Assembly: GCA_014529385.2 (NCBI GenBank)
Contig: CM043951.1
Span: 111,743,469 to 111,807,468 of the forward strand
Length of the DNA: 64,000 nucleotides
Reading direction: 5' to 3'
From: Adiantum capillus-veneris
Lineage: Eukaryota; Streptophyta; Polypodiopsida; Polypodiales; Pteridaceae
Made by a program: the position numbers and the translations under genes. Under the pieces are notes generated by a model. That model ran no database searches and was not told the DNA's origin. It saw nothing but the letters and a program-made list of their open reading frames with translations. Shown here piece after piece: positions 31,948 to 42,930 of the stretch (the stretch's first letter is position 1; every line of letters starts with the position of its first letter).

Positions 31948-33088
31948 TGTAATAGGACTAATTTTTGAAGTTCTTAAAGTCGAAAAGATTGTAGTAGAGC
32001 ATATCTTTCGTTTAGCACGATTTGAAAGAATGTTGAATAGTCTATTAAATAGAGCTTATATAAATGAGTTTGAGATATTAAGAGAGAACATATATTCTTT
32101 TTCTAAATAATACACTAAAGACGTATTTGATAAAGATTAATGAATAACAGATAGTAGTTTATGAACAATAAAATTGAGATTTTTATTAATATCAGTGTTT
32201 TATATATATTTATGTGTTTTAGCTTAAAATGCATGGGTAGGCTTAAAATAAGTTGAAAAAATAGTCGAGACCCAAAAATAGAGGTTTTAGGAGAAGTGAC
32301 CTAAAAGTTGCATTTTAAGCCAAAGAAAGACGTTTTTCGCAATTCTGTTCGAGATATCGTGTAGACTAGACCTATTTCTGTCGTTTTGAGTACCTGGATT
32401 GCTCTGTTCTGAGTTAGTTTGTAAAAGTTGTGATAAAAACAAACAGAAGGCAGCAGCAGTGTAGTATACACAGGGATAGACAGACATACAACATCATACA
32501 GCTCTCCATACTATCAACCAAAAAGTGGATTTGTTTCTTCATGGCAATTGAGATTATGAAGGTACATAATTATGTTTTTTTACTTTGATTATCATATTGA
32601 ATTGGTTGCACGAGTATATTCTTTTGGCTATTTTGTAGGCGATGCAAAAATCAATGTGTGAAACAGGATCTGTGCAAAGTGTCATGATAAAAATCTAACC
32701 TTTACGGATCGCTTAGTGATCACGTTCTTATCTTATTCTCGCAGGTTTACTTGGTGCGAAAATCGAGTTGACTGAACGCCTAAAAAGCAACTATTTTGAG
32801 AAGTCGTATGATTTTTAAGGAAAAGAAGGATGAAAACATGACGGATGGTGCGTTTGGGGATCATTCACAGATCTCCTCTTCAGCGAGTGCGAGTACGAGT
32901 GCGAGTGAGACGCTGCATGCAAGCGGACTGAAGCTCGGGGGTGGTCGGGAGGTTCGAGCTCCGTACAACAGAGTGCGCCCATATTCAATTTCTCTTCTGT
33001 TGTATCAAAACTTTGTAAAAAATCATCAATACAAAGATCTCTTTCTCTATCTTTTGCTGTCCATCTCTATTATTTTTTTCCTGTGACA
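31948..33088 (+). repeat. Right outer LTR of element F (1141 bp)
   Basis: TGTAATAGG...CTGTGACA, full length, the same family as element A's LTR and forward in orientation. It directly follows the polypurine tract and is followed by the target duplication ATTGG at 33089-33093. Confidence 0.93.
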
Positions 33089-33715
33089 ATTGGTAACATA
33101 AGCGTGTGTGTCTGCGTATATAGTTGGCCAATAAACCCCTAACTGTTTCAGTCTTTGGTATGTTTTCACTGTTGAACAATGAAATGCACAATCCTGGACA
33201 TGTGCTTCTTCTAGGTAACACTTGAATTCCTTTGGATTTATACATAATCGTAGAATTTGGTTCGATCCTAGATGATACAGTCATCCTGCAATCAACTGGA
33301 AGTTTTTTATTTGTTGTTTGGATCTGTCTTCTGAGTTATCAAGCCTACCACCAAAGGAAAGAATGCTAACAATTTCCTGAGACCATCTGGGTATCATTTC
33401 AATATTGAAAAGATAAGCATCTGGTATGTCATCATCTACTCCTTCAGGAGCTTCCCCGTTGTGTATCCTTGAAAGATGATCAGCCCGTAGATGAGTTTTA
33501 CCCTTTTTGACTACCATTGTGAAATCAAACTCTAGCAATATAATAAACCATCGTACAATCCTCCCGGTATTGCATGGTTTATTCACTAGATACAAAAGAG
33601 CTTGATGATCTGTGAAGAACACAAATTTGTTTGCGAGCAAATAATGACGAAATTTTTTTACAGCATAAATCATTCCTAACCCCCCTCTTTCGGTGGTTGT
33701 GTAGTTGTTTTCCAC
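33089..33715 (-). pseudogene. Element E: RNase H end and first zinc-binding module
   Basis: From 33715 the minus strand gives the RNase H C-terminal half (TTTERGGLGMIYAVKKFRHY, FFTDHQALLYLVNKP, VVKKGKTHLRADHLSRI). A linker follows (PRWSQEIVSILSFG, NFQLIAG, stop, LYHLGSNQILRLC) and then a zinc-binding module with EEAHVQDCAFHCSTVKTY, GVYWPTIYADTHAYVTN, continuing across element F as CTICSAK. A second, similar linker and module follow at 26419-26997. Two consecutive modules of this kind before one catalytic core are unusual. Confidence 0.8.
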
Positions 33716-33724
33716 ACTATTTAA

Positions 33725-35382
33725 CTATCGGCTGGCATAACAAACTAGAAAATCCATTGTTCCATCTCTAGATTGAGCCGGAATACTCCCGATTGCATAT
33801 GCAGATGCATCAATGTGAACATGGAATATCTTTTCCCAATCCGGTGCTTTAAGTACAGGTGCTGATGCAAGGTTTTCCTGCAGCTTTTGGAATGAAGTTT
33901 CACACTCCTCAGTCCAGTCAAAATTGACTAGCAAACGATACAGAGGTTGTGCGATGACTGCATACATATATATGAATCTTCGATAATATCCGCAGTGTCC
34001 CATCACACTCGCATTAGTAGGCCTGGGCAGGTCTACTATGACCTTGATTTTGTCTAGGTCAGTGATTATGCCATTTCTGGAGACAATGTGTCCTAAGATG
34101 CGGCCTTGTCTAACCATAAAAATACACTTTTTTGGGTTAAGACAGATTCGATATGTTCTACATTTTTCAAATACCTTTTGCAAATGGTCAATATGTTCCT
34201 CTCGTAGAAGAGAGTGTACACAAAGATCATCCATGTATATTTCTAAGAATATTTTTAGGTATTCTTTGAACGTGTGCATCATTAACCTTTGAAAGGTAGG
34301 TGGGGCATTAGTTAAGCCAAAAGGCATAACTCGATACGCATATATTTCCCATTCTGTGGCAAACGCTGTTTTGTGTTGATCCTCAATATATTGCCAATTG
34401 GTTATACCTTGAAAACCCATCTAGAAAGGAATAAACCCATTTCTTGGCCACCTCTCAAGTACATGTTCTATGATTGGCAAGCGATAATTATCCCTTACGG
34501 TGGCTCCATTTACGTTTTTGAGGTTTATACACACTCGCAGTTTTCCATTCTTCTTGGGGACTACCACAATGGGAGACACCCAATCTGTATGTTCAATTTC
34601 ATAGATGAATTCAGCATCCATCAGCTTGTCAATCTCCTCTTTGATTTGTTTAGCAATTGTGTCATTATATGTATAAGGACGCTGTTTGCTAGGTTTTGCA
34701 TCTGATTTTAAAGGAATTGTATGTTGGCATATCGATGGATCAACTCCTTTGAGGTCTTTGTAGGACCATGCAAACACATATTTATACTTCTTGAGAAGTT
34801 GTGTTAGCAGTTCTTCTTCTTCAGGCTCTAAATTTGTTGCTATAGAGATCGGCTGAGGCTTCTTACCTGGTTTCGCGAGGTCTATCTTTTTTGCATTTTT
34901 TGGCCCATCGTAAGATTCCTGGTTTGTTATTTCTCTGACTGGTGGTTTCATTATGATTTTTCTATCCTGGATAGTGAATTTACGATAATGTGATGGTACA
35001 TTCATGTTTTCTTTTTCTAACTCCCCTTTTTTATCACTATCTTCCTCAGTAGTCCATTCCTCTCGTAAAGACCGTTTCAGTTCTTGGTATTTCTGTTTAC
35101 GCTCCAGTTTGGTCCACTCTGGGTCCATTCTGGGTCTTTTGTTGTTTTTGTTTTTTATTTTTGAGATTTTCCTGATTTTGTTTCTGTTTTAGCTTTCCAT
35201 ACTTTTCTTATTTCCTCTCGCATTCTTTCCCTTCGAACTTTTGAGAATCTTCCTGATATTTGATCGTTTACACAATCCTCTACTTTGACAGCATTAGATA
35301 GTGAGTTTTATCTTTTATCCTGGGCATCAGGTTCCCTCTCGCTTTGTTTCCTGCTCGTTTTCTCCTATAGCGTTCCTGGCGT
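33725..35382 (-). pseudogene. Reverse transcriptase of element E
   Basis: Frames 34421-35128 and 33725-34420 make one RT split by a stop or shift near 34420. Motifs are YKDLKGVDPSICQHTIPL, WVSPIVVVPKKNGKLRVCIN, YRVMPFGLTNAPPTFQRLM and the catalytic IYMDDLCVHS, intact. Right of 35128 a basic linker (VRRERMREEIRKVWKAK, RKRAGNKARGNLMPRIKD) runs up to the element G insertion at 35383 and continues in frame at 44080 (NQHPRR). The lineage resembles the non-chromodomain gypsies, but the clade is not certain. Confidence 0.88.
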
Positions 35383-36520
35383 TGTGAGCGGGATGAAAAC
35401 ACACACAGCGCCTCTATAACGACCCGACACACACTCTTGGGAAGATACACACACTCACTATGGGTCACCACTCGGCTTAGACAACACCCCTGGCCGAGAC
35501 AGGGAACACACCTCTGGAGTGAGAGGAGAGAGACTATCTACTTGCCCACTCCACACAGACACACACACACACACACCCAAAAAACTCAGCTCAAAAGAGG
35601 AGAATTTCTGATGTTTAGATACAATTGAGCTTGGGCCAACACCAATGGGGAAAATAGCTCACACAATATGGGTAAAATAAGCCAGATACAATCACAAACT
35701 AGAGCAGAAACTTCGCTCATAGGAGAAACTTACACAGAAAAACAGCACGAAAAGAGTGAGGAATTTGGCAAAATGGACAGCGCCATCGCGTCCGGAACAG
35801 CCCAAAATCCTAGTCTACAATGTCAAAGTGCTCAAATCCGACCTCGGATGAGCAGTTTACGGCCAAAACAGGCTCCAAAATGAGCAAAAACACACGTGCG
35901 GCTGTTCCTCCTCTCTTCTCCACGTTTTTTCTGGTCTTCTCTCTGTTTTTTCAGTTCCCACACTTAGCTTTATTACTTGGGCACCCTTGGCCTTTTAGAT
36001 GACCTCAAACGGACCCCGAACAGGCCAAAAACTGACCTTGCGGTGCATAGTTGTCACCTTTTTGCATCATTCGCACACCTGGCACTCAGCTTTTTTCCAA
36101 TAATGCATCTCGCCACCACGTGAAGTGGCCCCAAAAAGTGGTCCTAATGATGACCTTTCTGCATAACTCTCACAAGAAAACACCCACGTTGTGTCTGTCC
36201 TCATCTGCGTGCAAATATTGACCTTGTTCGCCCTCCTGACGCCACTAGATGCCATCTGACGCACCTGCTGACCTCATGTCGGCGGCCCGCGGATATCTTC
36301 CTCGAGAGGTTTTACACGCTATAAACTCCTCTTTATTGTAGAAAAACACAGTGGTATTGGTAATAGTGAAAATCGATGCACTATGTACACCCTGTCCTAC
36401 CTGTACACATGTGGGCCCCACATAACCACCTGGCTAAGGAAAATGGACAATCCTTTATTTGATGCACCATGCATGTATATGTACATATGCGCAATCCCTT
36501 GCTCCAGAAAACTCCTGACA
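35383..36520 (-). repeat. 3' LTR of element G (1138 bp)
   Basis: TGTGAGCGGG...CTCCTGACA on the plus strand. Compared by eye with 42931-44076, the copies differ by scattered substitutions and different lengths of CA repeat, a few per cent at most. Confidence 0.94.
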
Positions 36521-36541
36521 TAATTTGCCCATCCCCTAGCC
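36521..36541 (-). other. Polypurine tract of element G
   Basis: Minus strand CTAGGGGATGGGCAAATTA directly before the 3' LTR. The Tat relic K has the same arrangement at 60554-60573. Confidence 0.7.
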
Positions 36542-36548
36542 TGCTAGA

Positions 36549-38738
36549 TCATTCATGATCAGCAGCAGCAAAGAGAGATATGAGACTCGCGGCATCACAG
36601 GTCTCCTCATCCCTCACCAACACTGCTTGATCCACAGACAACTCATCTTGCTCCACCATCATCAATCTAGCATGATACAATTTAAGATGCAACCCATTTA
36701 CCCTTGATTTATGTAGAACACCATCCAGGTTAGCCAGCTGATATGTGCCATTTGGAAAACACTGCACTACCTTGAAAGGGCCTTCCCACTTAATTTGAAA
36801 CTTCTTTTGGAAGGTGTTCTCCAACTTACTATTGTAGCGCAAAACCAAGTAATGTTTCTTGATACCCTTACTTTTAACCTTTTCATTTATCTTTGCCAAA
36901 GCCTTATCCTGCATCTGCCCATAATGCTCCAGTGCGCTCATCCTATCCAACTGGACCTCTTGTAACTGCCAGAACCTCTCTTTGAATGCATCACTAGGCG
37001 GCCCAAGAAACTTCTCTAACATCTGGACCGCAGGCAACTCTACTTCCACAGGCAATAGTGCTTCTTTTCCATACACCAAATGAAATGGAGTAAACCTTGT
37101 ACTTGTCTTCACCGAAGTACGGTAAGCCCATAATGCACTAGGCAATTCCAAATCCCAATTCTTTCCTTGGTGCTCTGTCACTTTAGAAAGAATTTGTACC
37201 AACTCACCATTGAATCTTTCATTTAAGCCGTTACTCTGTGGGTAATAAGGAGTGGTATGCTGGTGCCTAATCTTCATATTTGTGTATAAGAAGTCTAGCA
37301 GTTTAGCTCTAAATCCTGGCCCCTTATCTGAAAGTAGCTCTAATGGCACCCCAAACTTGCAACATATTTCATCATACACAAATTTTGCCACATCCATTGC
37401 AGTGATCCGTTTTACTGCTATAGCCTCTGCCCATCTAGAGAGATAGTCCACTGCCGTCAAGATATAGCTTTTGCCCTTGCTTGTGATAGGTAACGGGCCT
37501 ATTGCATCAATCCCCCACTTTTCAAACACATCAACCGCCATAATGGTTTTTTGTAGCTCTGGCTTCAACACTCTCTTCCCAAATGCTTGACACCTATTGC
37601 AAGACCTACACCAATGGTGAACATCCTTGTGCAAACTAGGCCATACATACCCCTCTTGCAAAATCTTATGCAAGGTGATCTTTAGAGCAAAATGGCCACC
37701 ACATGCGCCTTCATGATTCTCTTCCAACACTCTGTAAAGCTCCTCCCGCCAAGGTACACGTCTCAACACGAGATCAGCCCCTTTCATGTATAAGACATCA
37801 CCAATCAATTTGTACCTGTATGCTCTACGCACAAAGCCATACTTCTTAGACTTCTGAATCTCCTTTGGAATGATTCCTGTTAGCAAAAACTCCTCTTCTT
37901 GAGCCAAGATTTCCCGGCCATGATAAAGAGGTAAATTGGTCCTCAATACGAATAGTTCCCCAATCATGCCTTGAGTTGCTTCATGTGCCTCTCCATTTAG
38001 AGCACATTCAATGTGTCTGATGCTCCATGCTTCAAACTTTTTTAACAGGCCTTTAATTCTAAAGCACATTTCCTTCAATGAGGTGTTCTTGCTCTTCCAC
38101 ACACCCGGCACTTGCTTCACCACTAACAAGACATCACCTTTTATGCTCAACCTTCGAATCCCATGCTCCAAACAAATGTGTAATCCAGCTTCCAAAGTAG
38201 CATATTCAGCCTCATTGTTGCTATGAGCATCCAATTTGAACCCTCTCTTGCATACTAGCTTCCCCTCTGGATCATAAAGTGCTATACCCCCTGAAGCTGC
38301 ATCATGGCTCTTTCTGTATGAACCATCAAAGAACAACACATGTGCATTGCTGATCTGTGGCACTTCTTCAACTACCTTTCTCACCACCTCTTCCTTAACA
38401 ATAAGGGGATTCTCCTTGTAGGTCAACAAATCAGCTAGGGTAGCCCTTGTACTATCTTCCACTAGAAAAGAGAACTCAAACTCTTGCAGCTCAATTACCC
38501 ATTTCTTCACCACATTTGACATGTTAGTACCATTAATTAACTGTGGCAAAAAGGCATAACTCATCAAGAAAACAAAAGGCCGTGGTAGCAAGTAATGACG
38601 AAATCGTCGACAAGAAAATATTACACTGGCCATCACTAGCTCTACTTCCGATAACTTTCTCTCCGCTACCAACTTCACTCGGCTTGCACAATACACTGGC
38701 CTCATATAATGGCTGCCCTTCCCCTTTTGCAATAGCAT
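36549..38738 (-). pseudogene. Element G: RNase H, archaeal-type RNase H and integrase
   Basis: A 729-codon open frame. It begins in the first RNase H (PVYCASRVKLVAERKLSEVE, SCRRFRHYLLPRPFVFL), which retains little of its active site. The second RNase H is clear: VLFFDGSYRKSHDAASGGIA, NNEAEYATLEAGLHICLEHG and ECALNGEAHEATQ. Integrase follows with a zinc-binding module (HWCRSCNRCQAFGKRV) and a DDE core (WGIDAIGPLP, LLSDKGPGFRAKLLDF, YYPQSNGLNERFNGELVQIL). After the core comes KFQIKWEGPFKVVQCFPNGT and an acidic tail ending AAADHE. This frame looks functional by itself but is separated from RT by stops near 38740-38760 and by a frameshift. Confidence 0.93.
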
Positions 38739-39079
38739 GTTTCCAATGGCATCATCCCCTACTCATGGATTTACATAAAAAACTTTCTCCCAATCAGGAG
38801 CCTGCATGGCTGACAACCCCCCTAACACCTCTTTCACCTCTTGAAACACTTCTTCACACTTGTCATCCCATTGCAATGGATCGTGCTTTGCCACTTGCTG
38901 CAATGGATAAAGAAGCTGCGAAGACAATGGAATAAACCGTGCCATGTACTTCACTTTGTGTATAAAGGTTGCCAATTGCTTCGACTTCACCTTATCTGGA
39001 TCAGCCTCAATGCCATTTTCTGACACCATATGGCCCAATAACTTCACCCTTGGCTGTGCTAGATGACATTTATTTGGAT
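38739..39079 (-). pseudogene. Element G: RT thumb and RNase H start
   Basis: Frame 38763-39047 reads VKLLGHMVSENGIEADPDKV, FIHKVKYMARFIPLSSQLLY and LSAMQAPDWEKVFYVNP. This is the RT connection that follows FMDD in gypsy elements. It is joined to the RT upstream by a frameshift near 39075 and to the next block by a stop at about 38762. Confidence 0.85.
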
Positions 39080-40594
39080 TTAGTTGTCCTCCACTTCATC
39101 ATATCGAGCCAATACCATCTGCAACTTTTCATGGTGATCAGCCCTACTGCTATAGACACAGAAGTCATCCATAAAAGCTTTAACACAACTACCAATGAAT
39201 GGTTCCAACACCCAATTTGCTCTCTCTTGATAGAAGGAAGGTCCATTTGACAATCCAAATGGCAATACTGTGTAGCAATAGCAGCCCCATGGCGTAATAA
39301 AAGTTGTCTTTGTGCGGTCTTTAAGAGCAATCTTCAATTGAAAATAGCCTGAAAAACCATCACACACACTGTATCTCTCATAACCTGCCACTGAATCCAA
39401 GATCTGATCGATGAATGGAAGAGGATATGGGTTCTTCTTAGTGGCTGCATTTAAGGGTTTAAAATCTACACAAATCCTCCACTTCCCATCCTTCTTTGGA
39501 CTGACTACTACTGGACTCACCCATTCTGTGGTCTCCACAGGGACTATGAACCCTGCCTTCAATAACTTGTCCACCTCTACCCACAAGGCTTCCATTTTCT
39601 CTTGACCCATCCTTCTTAGCCTTTGCCGCACTGGCTTAGCACCTTCTTTCAGCTCTATATGCATCTCTTCACCCTTGAACCCTCTGATCTCTTCATATGA
39701 AGTAATGAACAAATCAGGAAAACTAGCCAGCATATGCAAAAGCATATCCTTCTCCATAGCTGAGAGGTCTCCACTAATCATTTGCGTCATTAATTCCTGC
39801 TTCTTTGACAACTCACCCTTGGTTTGCATCAGCCCTTCAATCACTTCATAAGGCCCTTCACTTTCATCTTCAACCTCATTCGCAAATGCAACTAAGCCAA
39901 TCTCCTGGATTTCTTTGTCCATCAAAAGAAATGCAACATCAGCATCCTCATCACTGCTGGTAGTGCTATCACTGTCCTCATCTGTCACCGTGGAAGAGTC
40001 TTCATCACTAGACTCATCCTCATCTTCATAAAGCTCCTCTAATCGTTTCCTTGTGTCCATATTATAAAGCTTCTTGGTACCTGTCTTTCCATAGAGGCTA
40101 ATCGTACCATGTCGCCAATCTTGAACAGCTCCCACTGCACGTAACCATGGTCTGCCCAGTATAATAGGATATGCTCCCAACCCTGCTGGCATCACATGAA
40201 AATCAACCACTGCCTTTGCATCATATGCATCCACTTCTAAGCTCTTTACAACACCCAAGCATTTTACTTTTTGATGGTTTGCCAATCTGATCCGGAACCC
40301 TGACACCCCAGCCACTGTGAGAGCCATCTTCTCAACGCATGAGTGTGTTATGACGCATATTTGGGCTCCGCCATCCACATAACCTTGTCCCAAATTTTTC
40401 CTTTTATGCCACACATCTACTATTGGACAAATGTCTGGTAGCTCGTCCATTGCCAACACCTTCACTGAACCTCTCTCTGGCTCTTTCTCCATTGGGTTAA
40501 CCATCCTCTTCCACTGTCGCTTTAGCTTAGGCACCATCTCTATAAGCTGCCCAAAAGTAACATCTTCCTTCCTGCTGGTCAGATCCTCCTTCAA
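39080..40594 (-). CDS. Element G: aspartic protease and reverse transcriptase
   Basis: A 504-codon frame. Residues about 70-150 are the protease (GYVDGGAQICVITHSCVEKM, AYPIILGRPWLRAVGA). The active site reads DGG where the family has DSG or DTG, so activity is doubtful. An acidic spacer follows at about 185-245 (DEDESSDEDSSTVTDEDSD). RT runs from about 300: PVRQRLRRMGQEKMEALW, EWVSPVVVSPKKDGKWRICV, YSVCDGFSGYFQLKI, VLPFGLSNGPSFYQ and the intact catalytic box FMDDFCVYS. The start shown is only the first Met after a broken upstream part. Confidence 0.9.
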   Translation of the reverse strand: MKEDLTSRKEDVTFGQLIEMVPKLKRQWKRMVNPMEKEPERGSVKVLAMDELPDICPIVDVWHKRKNLGQGYVDGGAQICVITHSCVEKMALTVAGVSGFRIRLANHQKVKCLGVVKSLEVDAYDAKAVVDFHVMPAGLGAYPIILGRPWLRAVGAVQDWRHGTISLYGKTGTKKLYNMDTRKRLEELYEDEDESSDEDSSTVTDEDSDSTTSSDEDADVAFLLMDKEIQEIGLVAFANEVEDESEGPYEVIEGLMQTKGELSKKQELMTQMISGDLSAMEKDMLLHMLASFPDLFITSYEEIRGFKGEEMHIELKEGAKPVRQRLRRMGQEKMEALWVEVDKLLKAGFIVPVETTEWVSPVVVSPKKDGKWRICVDFKPLNAATKKNPYPLPFIDQILDSVAGYERYSVCDGFSGYFQLKIALKDRTKTTFITPWGCYCYTVLPFGLSNGPSFYQERANWVLEPFIGSCVKAFMDDFCVYSSRADHHEKLQMVLARYDEVEDN

Positions 40595-41518
40595 GTCATA
40601 GATTAATTGCCCATCCCCTAGTGGAAAATCTGAAACATGAAACTTTCAACGAGCTCTCCTTTTCCTCTTGGCCTTGACATCCTCGCCTTCGTGGCTCTTT
40701 CCTTTCTTCTTACTAGGACCTGGGGCACTTCTTCCTTCCTTTTTCTCTGTGGTCCTCTTCCCAATAGGCATCACTAATGTATCCTCTAGCTTTGATGCCT
40801 TCTCCAAGGTGACTACACTTAGCACTTTTGTCTTTCCTTTTTCCTCCTAGGTCAGTCCACTGGTTCCTTTGTCTCCGTTAATTTTGATGCCATAATCATG
40901 CGACCTAGTTAGCACTTGTTTTGGCAATGGATACATGTCTCCCCCCATCCTTGGTGGCTTATCACATTGCGGGCTGATGTGACCCAACTCTCCACAATTA
41001 TAACATGTGGGCGTCTGCTTCCAGAAGCTACTATTACTTTGTCCAGCACCATTCCTAGGTCTTTCTTCACCTCCTGGCTGATTTGCAAACCGCCCTCGAC
41101 CTCGATTATTTCCCACTTGACCTAGCATGTTTAGGCTGAGATTCTTCATCAAATCAACCACTTGACTCATGTCTTGCCTTAGGCCATCATCTTGCACTGC
41201 TGTAGTGACCACAGCTGGCATAACCTGAGTAGTAACAGGAACCACTGGTTCATGATGAACCCCTGACATACGACCTTGTAAAGAGTCCATAGGCTGAAAT
41301 TCAGACCTCATGGGCAAAGACTCCACCCCTAACTGGCTCATTTTTCTTAGCTTCCACTCTTTGTTCCTTGCTACCTCTAGTGCATCTTCATATGTCCTAG
41401 GCTTCTTTAGCTCTACCCTCCAACGTATATTCTCCCAAAGACCAGCCAAGAACCTGTCCTTCTTCATCATGTCAGGCGGGGTACATGCGGTGCTAAAGCC
41501 TTGCACATTCGCTCCCAT
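40595..41518 (-). pseudogene. Element G: Gag C-terminus with zinc knuckle
   Basis: Frame 40847-41518 encodes the capsid end (MMKKDRFLAGLWENIRW, KKPRTYEDALEVARNKEWKL), a spacer, and the CCHC knuckle CYNCGELGHISPQC for RNA binding. A stop at about 40849 is followed by a Lys-rich readable stretch (KKKGKSHEGEDVKAKRKRR) and another stop near 40645 before the protease frame. These stops and shifts prevent a continuous Gag-Pol. Confidence 0.85.
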
Positions 41519-41868
41519 GCCAATGAAAACTTTCGTATGTACACATCTACTGGCTCACCTTCCTTTTGTACCAAAGCCTGTACTTCTTGCCACACTTTGT
41601 CAGGATCTTCTATCTTCACAAACTCCACTTCCAATCCATGCCTTAGATTGTCCCAACTCAATCTTATAGGTGGATCAGCCATACGCAACTCCTCTTCAAA
41701 TGCTTTGGACCAAGCTCGTGCATCACTCTTCAAACAAATTTGGAGAAGGCGTAACATTTGCGTAGGGTCATGAATCTGGTTGCTAATGCAGGCAACCTCC
41801 ATCTTTTCCAGAAAGTCTTCCACATCTTCATCACTTCTTCCATGAAACTCCGGATAAGAGAAAGCCAT
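41467..41868 (-). CDS. Element G: Gag N-terminal (capsid) part
   Basis: Starts MAFSYPEFHGRSDEDVEDFL at 41868, a good Gag start with the P-x-F-x-G pattern of gypsy capsids. Further motifs are LQICLKSDARAWSKAFEEEL and EPVDVYIRKFSLAWERMC. A frameshift near 41490 moves the sequence into the next frame. Gag forms the particle that houses reverse transcription. Confidence 0.85.
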   Translation of the reverse strand: MAFSYPEFHGRSDEDVEDFLEKMEVACISNQIHDPTQMLRLLQICLKSDARAWSKAFEEELRMADPPIRLSWDNLRHGLEVEFVKIEDPDKVWQEVQALVQKEGEPVDVYIRKFSLAWERMCKALAPHVPRLT

Positions 41869-42910
41869 GGCTAGAGAACCCCTTCAAACACACGTGCAAG
41901 AACCCAAAACTTTTCACTACCCAATCCCCAGAAACTTCAATGGAGCTCAGCTTTAGATGAGAACAAACACATGCACATCAAATGAGTTTTCATAGTTGAT
42001 CATCGGAATTACAACAAGCAAAGGACATTCCAGGATCTCTCTCAATCTTCTTGGCCCAAACATAAAGACTATGCGCTGCTGGAAAAAGATCTTCCTGGAC
42101 ACATGAACATTAATCTGAATTCTTTGAGTTAAATGAAAAGGAGTGAACTGAGGGCCATTTTGATCATCCATTAAATCCAACCATGAAGCTCCCAAGAAGG
42201 CACACCCGACTCAACCTCTGATTTTGCCAAAATTTCAGTAGCATAACATCATAAATGGCTCAAAATACCAAAAAACCAGCCATCATAACTTGGGAAAATT
42301 TCGACAGAGTTTCCCCAAAAGTAGAGCAGTAGGAACCCAAAATATAGACTGTCTATGTATGCATAAACTGTCAACAATAGAACCCGAGCATCAAGTAGGA
42401 CTCACTAGTACATAGCCTATGGCGAGGTCACAAAAAGGGTGCTCCAGCTACCTGTATCACCGAAAGGATCTCTACATTTGAGAATCCCCCAGCTCAATAA
42501 AAACCTCACGCTATCGACCGTCACACGAAGGCTAATGCAAATCGCATATAGTCAAGTCTCAGAAATGACTATCTTCCAGACCAAGTCTTAGAAATGGCTG
42601 GGACTGCCAAATACAACCAAGTATGGCTACACAAATGCGTACAATGGCAGTTTCCATAAGTAACGTACAATCCAGCAGACAATGCGCTCAAATAGGCACC
42701 AAGTGATGCATTCCCACAACAACTGCAAGTGACATCACTGCTAGTATATCACTGTACTCCAGCTACCTATATCTGTGTGAATCACCTGTACCTGTACCTG
42801 TACCTGTCGCTGTAACCTGTAACCTGTAACCTATAATCTACAACCTGCAACCTGTAATCCCAAAGCTCGAAGCTCGAAGCTCGAAGCAGAAGGTACTCGA
42901 AGAAGATCCT
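41869..42910 (-). other. Leader of element G with short tandem repeats
   Basis: About 1 kb between primer site and Gag, without a long frame. Near the primer site, 42779-42860 is built from ACCTGT-like hexamers and AACCTGT heptamers. 42865-42891 has four copies of an AGCTCGA-type heptamer. The repeats sit where packaging or dimerisation signals often lie, but that role is inference. Confidence 0.65.
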
Positions 42911-42924
42911 CCGTGGGGGCGCCA
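42911..42924 (-). other. Primer-binding site of element G
   Basis: Minus strand TGGCGCCCCCACGG, six bases inside the 5' LTR. The TGGCGCC start is typical of Tat and Athila elements; I do not assign the tRNA. Confidence 0.7.
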
Positions 42925-42930
42925 AAAGAA

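Larger units (their letters stand above)
27030..33088. mobile_element. Element F: LTR retrotransposon insertion with inverted outer LTRs
   Basis: The unit is bounded by ATTGG at 27025-27029 and ATTGG at 33089-33093. Its left end is TGTCAC and its right end is GTGACA, so both outer ends are U5 ends: the left LTR points left and the right LTR points right. From left to right it holds a reverse LTR, polypurine tract, reverse chromodomain and integrase (to about 28704), then a junction to a forward partial LTR (from about 28708), primer site, gag remnant, protease remnant, RNase H, integrase, chromodomain, polypurine tract and a forward LTR. The two integrase arms share the same frameshift (AKNEGEY). 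Element E is restored in frame when 27030-33088 and one ATTGG are removed. Confidence 0.88.
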
